DNA of 64,000 nt, taken from assembly GCA_010645155.1 (NCBI GenBank), contig CM021320.1, positions 10,167,188 to 10,231,187 on the forward strand. Direction: 5' to 3'. The stretch is from Tigriopus japonicus (lineage: Eukaryota > Arthropoda > Copepoda > Harpacticoida > Harpacticidae). A program made the translations under genes and the position numbers. The stretch's first letter is position 1. Each line of letters starts with the position of its first letter. Of the stretch, positions 26,102 to 36,902 are shown in pieces. The notes beneath the pieces were generated by a model, which worked only from the letters and a program-made list of their open reading frames with translations, was not told where the DNA came from and searched no databases.

Positions 26102-26693
26102 TAGGGGTGCAGATTTCAGGCAAACAAGATTGTTCGCCCAAAAACATGTTTTTTTGCTATTTGTTAGCTTTTAAAGTTATTTGCCTATTTTTCATTTTAT
26201 TTGCTATTTGTTAGCTTTTAAAGTTATTTGCCAATTTTTCATTTTATTTGCCATTTTTGGGCAAATAAATACAAAATTTGTAGTTTTTGCTCAAATCAAT
26301 GCAAAAATTGTCTTTTTATTTCATAAAAAGGAAAAAAAATATTGCCCAAAATGTTTTCTTGAACGGATATGTTAATTGTTCAACGGAATAAAAATATTTT
26401 TTCATAAATGTTCAGGCACTTGCATTCCATTTCATTGTCAGTGAAACATAATGCTCATTTTCCAATTTTAGTGGCCAGTTTTGCTATATTTTGGTATATT
26501 TTCGTGTCTATTTGCCATTTTATTTGCCATTTCTTTGTTTATTTGCCATTTTATTTGCCATTTCTTTGTTAATTTGCCATTTTATTTGCCATTTCTTTGT
26601 TTATTTGCCATTTTATTTGCCAATTTGGACGCTTTTATTCGCCATTTTTTGGGCCTAAAAGGCATTTTTATTTGCCAGAAATCTGCACCCCTA
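26102..26693. mobile_element. hAT-like MITE with perfect 8-bp target duplication, TTTGCC-rich
   Basis: The termini are TAGGGGTGCAGATTTC and its near-exact reverse complement GAAATCTGCACCCCTA. The flanks are CCCATTAA (26,094-26,101) and CCCATTAA (26,694-26,701), a perfect 8-bp duplication diagnostic of hAT-type insertion. The interior consists of repeated TTATTTGCCATTT and related motifs. Frames at 26,181-26,375 and 26,481-26,747 are low-complexity artefacts. Confidence 0.92.
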
Positions 26694-27574
26694 CCCATTA
26701 ACATAATTTATACAATTAACATTTATGCGAACATTCACACTATTTAACAACAATTTCTACTCATAGGAAACTGGATTCATTGAACTTAACACGAAAAATG
26801 TTTTCTAGTCTTATTGCTTTCTCGTTGATTAAATGTTTGTCTGTTTCCGAAGTCTCGGCTTATCTTATTGTTTATACGTCTGGTTTTTGGAATCACAAGA
26901 TAACTTTGAGGAAATATATACTAAAATGCCTTTGGCCCTAGATAGCTAGCAAAATTTAATCCTTTTACGTTTTTCAATGCATGAGGCTGTTCTTCCAAAA
27001 ATCTTAAATTTAGCAAACAGACGTTGGTAGGTTCAGGGGCCCATAAATTAGTGATAGTGGGCAACCTTGTAATGAGTAATTTGAAAAAGATGATTCAACA
27101 CTCCTTGGTTTGAGGTATCGGACCAAAAGGGGCTCTCAATCAAAACCGAAAAATTTCGGAGTAAATTGTCGCTGAAACTAAAAACAACTGACTGCAAAAT
27201 TATTTGCAAACGTTTCAGCTCAAAATATATTGAAACCATAGAGTAAAAGAAGCCAAACTTCTCACGTGGCCTATCATTTGTATTTGGAGCCAGAAAAATG
27301 ACAAGCCAGAGAAAATCTGCCTTAGTGAAAGATGTAAGTGGGAAAAGTTAGTGTCTGTAAATTCCATATGATGAATAACTTAATAGGGCCAATAATGTAG
27401 TCCGAAAATGGACGCAGATGTGTAGGTGAAAGTTCGGGCGTCCATTTTCAAACCCTTCAGAAGCGGAGGTCATGCATGGTGCCAGATTGGCAAATCCAAT
27501 AGCAATCAACATGAGCTACCCGAGTTAGCAGGGTCGATTTCATAGGTTCCATCCTAGGGCTCTCCTAAAAAACC

Positions 27575-28045
27575 TTTTAGTGGACATAACACCTTAAGGT
27601 ACTTAATTGAGGTGGAAAATTCATTTTTGAGTTCCAAAAACATTTGAGCAGTGATGGATTAAAGGGGCTCATAACCGAAAGCGAAAGTTTCGACTGAAAG
27701 AGGGCTTAACCGAAACCGAAACCGAAAGCAGCTGACTAAAAATTGCATAAAGGCAAAATCCACCTTAAAAATTAAATTGCTCATGCGTTCGATGTTGTCG
27801 CAAATTTTGAAAAATCGGGAAACTTGAATTTCAGAGGTTTTTGAACGAAAAATTTTTCGATTTTGTTGTCAAACTCCATCATCCTTTATAGTGCATGTCT
27901 GCTTTCGGTTTCGGTAAGCATAACCGAAACCGAAATTTCGGCCGAAAGCGCCTTCGGTCCATCACTACATTGAGACCTGTTTTTAGGTGAAGACAATGTG
28001 CAAAAAAAATCGAGTTCTATCAATTAGGTCATGACTAAAAAAAAA
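27575..28045. mobile_element. Palindromic element family P2, interrupted by a hAT-like MITE
   Basis: The parts at 27,575-27,648 and 27,968-28,045 are the two sides of a repeat also seen at 46,680-47,250, 48,855-48,985, 7085-7200 and 51,180-51,510. Shared motifs are CATTTTTGAGTTCCAAA, AGACAATGTGC and CAATTAGGTCATG. The MITE at 27,649-27,967 sits inside it. Confidence 0.7.
27649..27967. mobile_element. hAT-like MITE, CCGAAA-rich (copy A)
   Basis: The termini are CAGTGATGGA and CCATCACTA. The flanks are CATTTGAG on the left and CATTGAG on the right, an 8-bp duplication with a one-base deletion. Subterminal sequence is repeated AACCGAAACCGAAA on both sides in inverted orientation. A second copy lies at 47,488-47,979. 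Confidence 0.85.
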
Positions 28046-28567
28046 ACCATGATTGTTGCTCGCAGCATCTGAGTTCACCTTTCAAGGAGTCTCTGACTAG
28101 ACCTCACAGATACGAATCTTGCTTTAATTCACTTGAGAGAACCCGAAACGCACATTAGACGCTTTTATTACCCAATTAACCAAGGTAGTTTTGTTAACCA
28201 CAAATAGGATCCCTAACCAGAATCACGAGAGCACAAATTCCGGGTCTGGAAAATGCTTTCGGGCAAAATAAACCCCCAATGAATTTGTTTAATCATCCAT
28301 CTTTTCGGTCTCTTGATGTTTCAAAAACCTCAAAAGAGCTAAAAGAATCAAAATAGGAAAAAAAGCTTTTGCTTACTACTAGCAATTGTACTACTGCGAT
28401 TTTTTACCCTAATCACAAAGGAAACCTTGCTTATAATACCATTTTATTCAGAAGAAGTGATTAGTTTTGTAATGCTGTAAACTATTCTTTGGATCATTTA
28501 CAAAAATTCTTAAACTCTAATGGGTCAATGAGATATCCATTCTACTCATACACACTTTAAGTTCAAT

Positions 28568-28573
28568 TTTATT
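28568..28573 (-). promoter_or_regulatory. Poly(A) signal AATAAA of collagen gene 1
   Basis: AATAAA on the minus strand about 135 bases beyond the stop codon of the collagen gene ending at 28,707. The position is plausible for its 3' UTR. Confidence 0.5.
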
Positions 28574-28706
28574 TCCAAACTTTTCTTCACAATGATAGAA
28601 TCTAAATATTATATTTTGGAAAGGGAAAAAACTGACAGAGAAATAGTTAAGGTATCAGGGCTGTAGGGTAAGTGCTAGAAAGGGCTTATAATGTAAAATG
28701 TACAAG

Positions 28707-30063
28707 TCACACCGATCCCGGATTTCCCTTAGGTCCTAACGCGCCTTTTTCTCCACGGGGGCCAATAATGCCCATAGCTCCTTTCGGGCCTTTTGGCCCT
28801 GCATCTCCAACATCACCAGGAGTTCCATCTTCTCCAGGATCGCCCGGTTCACCTGGATCTCCTCTGGACCCTATTGGTCCTTGAGCACCTTGGAATCCTT
28901 GAGCACCATTCTCACCTGGAACACCATTAGGTCCAGGCACTCCAGGGGTTCCAGGAATACCCTCGTCTCCTTGAGGACCAGTGGGCCCATCAGGTCCCGT
29001 GTCACCTAAATCTCCAGTATCTCCTGGATCTCCAGGTGGACCGGTTGGTCCCATTGGACCCATGGGCCCAGTCATTCCTGGTGCCCCATTATTTCCATCG
29101 GTGCCGTCTCCCCCTGCTGTTCCCTCTGCTCCTGGATCTCCAACAACACCGGCCAATCCTGGTACTCCAGGTGGTCCTTTCGGTCCAGTTGGTCCCTTGG
29201 ATCCTGTTGCGCCTGGATCGCCAACCTCTCCAAATCCTCCCACTGGACCAATTTGACCGTCAGGACCAGGCAGACCCATCATACCCATTGTACCTGGATC
29301 GCCACTATCTCCAGGGTCACCTGGTAATCCAAATGCTCCTAGCTGTCCAGGATTGCCCATTGATCCCATTGGTCCCATTGGACCCTTAGGGCCCGGAGGT
29401 CCCTGAGGACCAGTTGGTCCCCCAACCCCAGGTGATCCGTTGGCTCCCGGGGTTCCAGGGGTTCCATTTTTCCCCATCAGTCCTGGAGGACCCTTGGGCC
29501 CTGGATCTCCTGGATCTCCATTTTTTCCAGGTACGCCATTTTTACCAGGCGGTCCTGCTTTCCCGGGGGTTCCATCTATTCCTGGTATTCCAGCTAGCCC
29601 AACAGGCCCTTTGAGCCCGGTCAGTCCTTTGCCGCCTTTTTCACCTGGGGGGCCCACAGGACCAGCGCTACATTGACAAAACTGCCGTGCTGTGCGATTG
29701 GATAACCTGGCTTCTTCTTGTTCAATTTGTCCATCTTCGAGTAATACTTCAATTACTTTTCGAAGTTGAGCCTGCAAGTGAAACGCATTTGGTTGACCAA
29801 GTTCTCCCCCAATTTTTTCTTAATTGTCATATTACCGAGGCTTCCCTTTCTTCAGCATAGTTTCTCTCGCATTTGTTTGCGGAATTTTCTCGTAAGATGC
29901 TCCCAAGGGTTTCTTTCGCAATAGCCAAGTTTTCTTCAGACTGTTTCGAACTTCCACCGTTGAGTTTGTTCAAATATATCTTAACACTTTCCAAATCCAA
30001 ACCTTTGCCCCAGAAACAGGGCAAGATGTGAAGCAACACCAGCCATCCGGTAAATGATCTCAT
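28707..30063 (-). CDS. Secreted collagen with RTAR processing site (tandem paralogue 1)
   Basis: Two coding exons, 30,063-29,836 and 29,771-28,707, are joined by a 64-base GT-AG intron in phase 0 and encode 430 residues. The start MRSFTGW opens a signal-like hydrophobic stretch. It is preceded directly by a CTGTTAG acceptor at 30,066-30,065, and a GTAAG donor at 30,131 implies a 67-base intron in the 5' UTR. Residues 20-100 form a polar, partly helical stalk. Residues 101-110 read [10 protein letters not shown], a glycosylation sequon overlapping a furin-type R-x-x-R site before a C-x-C pair. Residues 113-430 are 106 uninterrupted Gly-X-Y triplets ending exactly at the stop, with no C-terminal globular domain and no Cys in the rod. 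Known nematode cuticle collagens share an N-terminal segment, R-x-x-R site, Cys cluster and short Gly-X-Y rod; homology is inference. The role is probably cuticle or extracellular matrix. The next gene upstream (31,320-32,744) is a clear paralogue. Confidence 0.9.
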
Positions 30064-30180
30064 CCTAACAGAATGGAAACCCATACAACACACTTTGTTC
30101 ACCATCTAATAATAATTGGACAGTTTCTTACCTTTTGATGGATGGCCTTCTCCGTCCTTAGTCCACATCTAACTGAAAAA
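30064..30180 (-). promoter_or_regulatory. Inferred 5' UTR exon and 67-base intron of collagen gene 1
   Basis: On the minus strand CCATCAAAAG is followed by GTAAGAAAC (donor at 30,131). The best acceptor, after TTTCCATTCTGTTAG, ends one base before the ATG at 30,063. An ATG within the upstream exon (ATGTGGACTAAG) would run out of frame into a TGA overlapping the start. This is either a short upstream frame or evidence that transcription begins downstream of it. The transcription start was not located. Confidence 0.45.
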
Positions 30181-31219
30181 GATTGAACCCCAAACCAAAT
30201 GTCCTTCCTATCGAGAAAAGGACTGGTTTCTTTCCGCCCTGTATTGGGTCACCTTGGTGTGAAGTTGAGAGAAACCGGTCTGTCCGTTCAATTATTTGGA
30301 TGGTTTCAACATAGGGGCTCATAAACGTATAAAGATTCCGTTCGTTAAGTTCCACGGAAGCTAACTTGACTGCGATTCCCAATTTTGCCTCTTAATGACC
30401 TCCACTTCCATTTGACATAGAGAACTCGACTGTCGGGCTTTGATCTTGCAAAACATTCCTTGTGTAATGGGAAAAAAGTACATCGAGCTTCTTCCAACTT
30501 CCTGTTTATTGGTTCCAATAAATTTTATTAAGCAGTAGAAAAATATGTAGAGCCGAAGGTGAAGCTAAAAATCATTTGCCACTCTTATGTGATTGAACTA
30601 TCATTCCCATATCACATGTATATCATCAACTTAATGTTTATACAATTAACAATTGGATTTCAATTTTAACAAAACCAAGAGAGCGAAAGATTTTTTACAT
30701 AAAACTAGTCGTTACCATATATATGTCTTGATTTTAAAAGAACAAGAAAACTCTAAAAGGGTCTGATGAGAGTTAAGTACCAAAAACACAGAGACTGCAC
30801 ATTCTTAAATGCGCAATATGTCTTTTGGCCGAAATCTAGTACCAAAGGAGGAATCACAATTTAAATCTGATTAATAATTAATCATCAAATGATTAATCTA
30901 ATTTATAAGCCCGCAAGTCAATTTGTTTCAAGCCCTCAACGAAAGCGAAGAAAACGGTTCTTATTCCGAATCAGTATCCCCGCTATGATGGACATGTGTG
31001 GGAGACAGTTACTGACAAATGTGAACACTAATTTCATGATTTTTCAAAGAAACGCGTTACTTTTGTCCCAAAAACATAAGCTGCCCGTAAAATTGCGTTC
31101 ATAACTTTGAAATTTTTATCATTGTTTCTGTTTTTGCTTTTATTTTTTCAAACGGTTTTCTAATTTGAATCTGCATACATGAAATGGATGAATGTCAAAG
31201 TCTGTACGTAATGCTTTGT
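30181..31219. other. Spacer between the two collagen genes
   Basis: About 1 kb of AT-rich sequence that should contain the promoter of collagen gene 1 and the 3' flank of collagen gene 2. No TATA box is evident for gene 1. Open frames here (30,158-30,382 and 30,889-31,104) are unsupported. Confidence 0.5.
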
Positions 31220-31225
31220 TTTATT
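31220..31225 (-). promoter_or_regulatory. Poly(A) signal AATAAA of collagen gene 2
   Basis: AATAAA on the minus strand about 95 bases past the stop codon at 31,320. Confidence 0.5.
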
Positions 31226-31319
31226 GCTATAATATTATGCTTATAACTCTAAACACCAGAATATATGAACAGTTTATGGAGTATTGTTCAAAAGTCACTT
31301 TGTCCAAAGATGTAACACA

Positions 31320-32744
31320 TTACTCAATGACCACATTATTACTGGACCTGAACCTATCAAGATCTTGACCTGGAGGTCCCATGTCGCCTGCTTCTCCTGA
31401 ATCGCCCTGGTCACCCCTCTCTCCAGCCGGTCCAGGGGGGCCGATTGGTCCAGGAGCACCATCAATTCCATCCACGCCGTCATTTCCTTCCTGTCCAATT
31501 TGACCCTTGAGACCTTTGGTTCCTTTAGTTCCGGGAGATCCAGGCGTCCCAGGAGATCCAGGGGTGCCCGGCGTTCCTGGAACTCCGGATGTACCTGGAA
31601 CTCCATGAACTCCACCTGAGCCTCTCGCACCCACAACACCGGGAGGTCCTGTTGGTCCTGTTTGTCCTTTTGCTCCTTTCGTGCCTCGAGGGCCCAATGG
31701 GCCAATTGGTCCAGGGGCACCATCCATCCCGTCACTTCCATTAGAACCATCGCTACCGGCCTTCCCGTCTGGGCCAGTTTCACCTGCTTCTCCCTTTGTC
31801 CCAGAAGAGCCAGGGTCCCCATGAGGGCCAGAAAGGCCAACTTGTCCAGTTGCACCTGCAGGTCCAGTGGGTCCCTTTGCTCCAAAATCACCTGGAGCTC
31901 CATTCACGCCTGATTTTCCCGGTGGCCCAAAGTTGCCCAATGAACCAGCGGGTCCCATATTACCAGCGCTACCCTGTGATCCTGGATCTCCAGCGGGTCC
32001 CAAAGGTCCTGGTGACCCAGGAGGACCAGCAGGCCCAGGAGGTCCTGGATCGCCTGGATCACCAGGCTCGCCAGCTTTTCCATTAACGCCAGGTATACCA
32101 CCTGCTGCGTTGATGCCTGCTGGGCCCGGAAGACCAATTGGACCTTCTGGTCCCATTGGGCCTTTTCCTCCAAGCTCTCCATCCTCTCCATCTTCACCGG
32201 GACCTCCATCTTCCCCGGGTGTACCATCTTTGCCGGGTGGCCCTGCTGGACCTCTGGGACCAGGTATTCCAGGAGGTCCCAATTGACCATTGAAACCGGG
32301 TGGTCCTGCGGGACAGTTGCACATTTGACGAGCTGTTCGATTCGTTTGCATGGATTCTTCATATAACGCTTCATCCCCCAAGAAATTGATCAAAATGGTT
32401 TTTAGTTCCGCCTAACAAAATGAAAAGGGACTTATTAATATTATGGTCGAGTCTGTAACTTTCGTTCATTTTTGCTTACTTACCATAGCAATATCATTAT
32501 CGTCACTGTCCGGTCCAATACGTCGCTTTGATTTAGGGCGATCAACCAACAATTTCTTGAGGCCTCCTTGAAGAGTCGATACAGTCCGAATCAAAGTGGT
32601 CGATCCCTCACTTTTACCACTCTGCGAAGACACTTGAAAGACCTCATGGCCACCAATTTGGGTTTTTGGGTACAGTCTCTTTCCATTGAGAGCTTCTAAT
32701 AAAATCAGAAACACTACCAAGAGAAACCCATCTAATCTCCTCAT
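31320..32744 (-). CDS. Secreted collagen with RTAR processing site (tandem paralogue 2)
   Basis: Two coding exons, 32,744-32,484 and 32,411-31,320, are joined by a 72-base intron with a GTAAGTAAG donor, phase 0, encoding 450 residues. The start MRRLDGF is the only ATG before a 15-20-residue hydrophobic signal-like core. Residues 25-87 are polar with a basic RPKSKRR patch. Residues 111-120 read [10 protein letters not shown], matching paralogue 1 residue for residue in NRTARQ-x-C-x-C. The rod runs from residue 123 to about 437, 105 triplets with one Ala-Ala-Gly imperfection near residue 190, and ends in a 13-residue polar tail. Same strand, same intron position and phase, and the same processing site show tandem duplication with paralogue 1. 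A CTGAAACAG acceptor-like sequence lies just before the ATG. It could be a cis-spliced 5' UTR or a trans-splice site; neither is proven. Function in cuticle or matrix is inferred. Confidence 0.9.
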
Positions 32745-32790
32745 TCTCTGTTTCAGAGAAAATCTATCCAATCCTTTCGAATCGAGAGCA

Positions 32791-32799
32791 CCTTTTATT
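32791..32799 (-). promoter_or_regulatory. TATA-like element upstream of collagen gene 2
   Basis: AATAAAAGG on the minus strand lies 47-55 bases upstream of the ATG at 32,744, which would give a very short 5' UTR. A stronger TATAAAAGG lies on the same strand at 33,779-33,771. If collagen gene 2 has a 5' UTR intron, that upstream box could be its promoter instead. Confidence 0.35.
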
Positions 32800-35188
32800 C
32801 CGCCACTACGCTTTCCAACTCATTGAAAATCTCGAACCAAATGCGAGAACCTTCCGTCACAAAGTGACGAAAACGGGAACTCTACTTTACGACTTTCCGA
32901 CTGGTTTGACAAGAGCAAAGTCAACTAAGGGGGCAGGTGAAAACACTCGCCCCTATTGACCTCGCATTTTATCCAAAGATACGACGATCTTCAAACTCAA
33001 GTACTTCATTCCATCTGGTTATGAAAGCGCCAGAATAGAAAGCCAAGTATTCAAGACTTGAAAAACAAGCATATGAACCAACCCACTGACGAGAGAACCA
33101 TCAACCCCCAGGTGACAAAAGACCATTTCAGCTCAAACCGGCGAGCTTGGTTTGTTCTGCCGGAACTCGTTTTAATTTCACTCTCGGAAAAATTAAACTG
33201 GTTTGAGACGCACCAGAAGATGGAACGGAACTGTCCAAGGCTGGTGAAAACCATCTGTTGATAATCAAAATTACCAGCACAGAATTTGTCTTTTTCTTCT
33301 TCTGAAAAAAGTAAATAAACAATACCCAAACATGGGTTTTGATTTTCGTACAAAATACTAATAAAATATGATTTGACAATTTGATCAATTTTTGGAACTT
33401 TAATAATTCAACTCGCAATATGCTGCTAGCAAACAGAGACGTTTATGCGAATATACAAATTGTCCAACAATAAAAAGGCTATGAAAATTTGAACTCTTTA
33501 CTTTTCCAAAAAAAAAAAAAAAACTGGCAGTTCTGAGATCTTCACAATTTGAAATTAATTAAGTCCAAGCAAATCATATTTTTCAAGCCACTCTCGGTTT
33601 AAGATTCGAAATGCAATTCTTTTAATTGATATCCTTTTAAGCTTAACCATTTACTAAAGAAGATCAACAAAATAACAGCCACGTAAGGAAGATTTTTTTT
33701 CCTTATTTTTTTTATTTCACCTAATAAAAACCTGTGGCAAACCATGAACCGTGACAGAACAGCTATTGTACCTTTTATACTGCAAGTTGAGAAACTTGGG
33801 TAAAATGTCTCGCGTGAGTTCTCCTCAGCATCAACTTGTTCTTGAAGAACGCACAGATGTACCTTGGTTTGGCATCCTCGTGGGGAATAATTGGCTTTGG
33901 CCGAGTCAAAATCGCTTGTTCCGATATTCACAACCAACGGCTGGGTCCTCAAGGAAACGCGGTTCAAACACACTCATCGCACTCTCTCGGCCACCTCGTA
34001 GAACGCAAACTAGCGCTGATGGTTCTACAGGATTGTGGTGAGAACCCTTTTTCTAATGAAAGTGAACTCTTGGTTGAATCCTACACTACCCACCGGTCAG
34101 CAGGTGAAGATAAGCCAAGAACTCTCGTTTTCTTTGGGATTGCTTCGGTGGGCCCATGGTGAGCCAAACGTTGAGAAATCACTTTCGCTTTACAAAAAAA
34201 CTTCTTCCTTGAGGCTTTCAAAGTCATTGGACGAAAAGCTTTTGAGTGAGACACACGATCATTGGTGATCACCGGTTTACGGTCTGTGACAATACAGGAT
34301 GTTGGGGTAAGTGTCAATATGCTACTTCAGACTCATCTAAATCTTTCTATCCGACCTTTGTTTTTGGTAGCCTTATGGAAAAAGGCCACAACGTTCTTTT
34401 TCTGCTTAGTCAAGAAACATGCTTCGTCACTTTTCACCCTTTCGAGTTTAACGACTCTCATTCCGGTTCTGCTCGGTTTTAAAGGAATTTTTGTCTTTTA
34501 CGACCTTTTGCCCAAGGAAAAGAAAAATGCAAGAGAATTCCGTGCTGATTTAAAACCTAATACCCAAACAGCCAAACTGAAGACCCATTGCATTTGGGAA
34601 TGATAGCATTAATGCAAGGTTTCAATTGTTGGCCACATTCAACAGGGATGTTAAGTAAAAGATTAATGGATCAAATTGATTTTGCCTTCCTAAGCAAATT
34701 TGAGGATCTTGGTCTTACCTTTTACTTCAAATGTTATTTATCCAACAAATTTAACTTCCTTGATAAATTGTCATCAGCACAACGGTAGATTCTGATGAGC
34801 ACTTTCAATGGTAAGATATCGAATACTTAAATTTTACGTGAATCCTGAATCCTGAACTAGGGCAGAGCCCATGAATGCTCTTGAAGATATCAGATGCCTT
34901 TCATACCTTTTCTGAGTACTGTAGAGCACTAATTTCTGGACTTTTACGAGAGTTCTCTCATTCCTGTGATGTTCAAATCATTTTTGACCACAGTTATTAG
35001 CAAACGCCTAAGGTAAAACATATCTGAGCTTGAGATACCATCGTTTTTCATGGCAACAAGGTTCAATTTCAGACAATAAAACGAAAAAAAAACTAGAACA
35101 TTGCGAAATAATACAAATGAAACGAGACCTTCACATGCTGTAAAACAACTTTTCTGAAAGAAGTTGCAGGGAATTAGTCATTTATAGA
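32800..35188. other. Non-coding or unresolved region with overlapping open frames
   Basis: Bases 33,600-34,600 are open in several frames on both strands (for example 33,836-34,162 +, 33,751-34,041 + and 33,599-33,973 -). There are splice-like signals (GGGGTAAGTGTC at about 34,308, TTTTTGGTAG at about 34,370) spaced as a 60-base intron. I could not assemble a recognisable protein. The region may contain an unidentified gene or a decayed one. A 14-base A run lies near 33,510. Confidence 0.35.
33771..33779 (-). promoter_or_regulatory. Consensus TATA box without an assigned gene
   Basis: TATAAAAGG on the minus strand. It faces an ATG-initiated frame 30 or so bases downstream and, 1 kb further, collagen gene 2. 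Which transcript it serves, if any, cannot be decided from sequence. Confidence 0.3.
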
Positions 35189-35342
35189 GGGTGGAAAAAA
35201 AGTTTTTTTCCTGCAGAGGAGAAATTCTAGACGGCTGATACAACTAGCTCTTTTTAGTATTAGTGTTCAGCTGACCCCAGCTGACCTGTATCGTAAAACG
35301 TCTAGATTTTCTGCTCTGCAGGAAAAAAACTTTTTATCCATC
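35189..35342. repeat. Inverted repeat, about 45-bp arms
   Basis: The left arm 35,189-35,233 contains GTTTTTTTCCTGCAGAG and TCTAGACG. The right arm 35,299-35,342 is its near-exact reverse complement. The loop contains a CAGCTGAC direct repeat. It is probably a very short MITE. Confidence 0.75.
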
Positions 35343-36219
35343 TCATTTAGCTTCAAATTATGACTTGTTTACCCTGCGAAGTGTCATTTTGATCGCTTGA
35401 GAGTGTGACGGTTTCGCCCTCATGGAATAGATTTTACTTATTTGATTAGAGTTGAATGAAATGAAACAAACGCATTCTAATCAGTGTTACAAACTTTTTG
35501 GGGGAACTGAAACAAAATATAAATTATTCATGCATGCTTCTTTCTCAAAACATAATCGTTCGTCCATTTGGCTTTTTTCGAAAATCTCCATCAAAGAACG
35601 CTCGCTCGAACGCACGCACGCGTATTGGAAACACGGCCGCTTTCAATGTGATTAGCTTTTTTTGACTCGCATTTCAGGTGGCTCCCTCTGTACATTTTGT
35701 TCACTCTCGACTGAAGAGAGCAGCTCCCCCTATATTCACAGCAGAACCTTGAACAATTTTAGAGGGATTGAAGTATTCAAACTCGTTAATAGATCAATAT
35801 TTCTATCGAACATGACTTTACCTTTTTGCAAGGTTGTACAATTGATTTTTATTTTTGCCAGGGATTTCGTCTCTGACACCAGTTAAAAATCCGAAAAAAA
35901 GAATTTGATTCAAAAAACTATTGTGTATTTTGGGCTCTTATTTGCAATTATTTTCATTTTGAGCGGTTATTTGCAATTTTTGCATCCTGGAGACTTTTCG
36001 GGAAAATGGAAGGGATTTTTTTAAAAAACATAATTTTCAAAGGTTTTTTTGGCATGGATGAAATATCAAGTTTTGCGATATGTTTTTTATTGATTTAAAA
36101 TCTCCTTATCCTCCGATATCCGGATGCGGCATCTATCAGCTAATTAAATATCATTTTTGGACTTGGGGTGATTATTAGGGAGTTTCCATTATACCCAAAT
36201 AATTTCTTTTCGAGTCAGT
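35343..36219. other. Intergenic, no supported gene
   Basis: AT-rich. Frames at 35,452-35,655 and 35,662-35,886 (+) have no support. The last 150 bases may belong to the long-TIR element that follows. Confidence 0.4.
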
Positions 36220-36880
36220 TTTCACATAGCTTTTCAATATCGCAAAAATAAATGATTTTTTTTTTAGTTTTGGAACTTATCTCAAAATAGCTCAAAAAAA
36301 AGATAGCACCTAAAAGGCATTTAAAATACATTTTCCGCAAAAAAAATAAAGACTCTCAAAGTTGGGTAATAATCAAAATTTTTGAAAAAATCTGTTAATG
36401 TTTCAAGTTTGGATTTTAGTCCATTTTGAACATGGTCCTAGAAATCGTAATTTTGGAAATGAATCTGTTAGACATATTTATTTGTAAATTTGGCTCAACA
36501 CAATCATGGCGTACTCTAAATACTTATGAAATATGCTTTCAAAAAATCTTGTTTAAGTGCATTTTAAGTGATATTTTTCTTATTTTTAGCTATTTTGACA
36601 TACATTTCAAAACTAAAAAAAAATCATTTATTTTTGCGATATTGAAAACCTATGTGAAATCTTTGGGAATTTGTTTTTTTCATATAACTGCAACGTATTT
36701 CGGCTTTTTGGGGTCAAAAATGGACCATTCAAAGTCAAATAACTGAGCTGTTGCTGAATGAATTTTTATTCAATTTGAATTCATAAGGTAACTAAATGGT
36801 CTCAAAATATGGGTTAAATATTTTTTTTTAATGTTTTAATTAATAGGTTTAAGGTATATAACTTTTTCTCTGGACTTAAA
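36220..36880. mobile_element. Second member of the long-TIR element family (see 4951-5856)
   Basis: An inverted repeat of about 78 bp joins 36,221-36,297 to 36,582-36,660 (TTTTCAATATCGCAAAAATA). The interior and right flank share GGATTTTAGTCCATTT, AAATAACTGAGCTG and GGTATATAACTTTT with the element at 4951-5856. Outer boundaries are uncertain. The frame at 36,426-36,746 is a by-product. Confidence 0.65.
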
Positions 36881-36902
36881 CTTAAATAATACAATAAGAG
36901 TA

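Noticed and set aside
26481..26747. Hydrophobic 88-codon frame resembling a membrane protein
   Set aside because: Low-complexity TTTGCCATT repeat inside a MITE.
28981..29676. Long plus-strand frames rich in Pro-Gly-Ser in collagen gene 1
   Set aside because: They are the antisense of Gly-X-Y codons (GGN/CCN), which leaves the opposite strand open.
31295..32374. Alternative minus and plus frames (for example 31,295-31,903 and 31,867-32,286) in collagen gene 2
   Set aside because: Frame-shifted or antisense reflections of the Gly-X-Y repeat; no start, splice or domain evidence.
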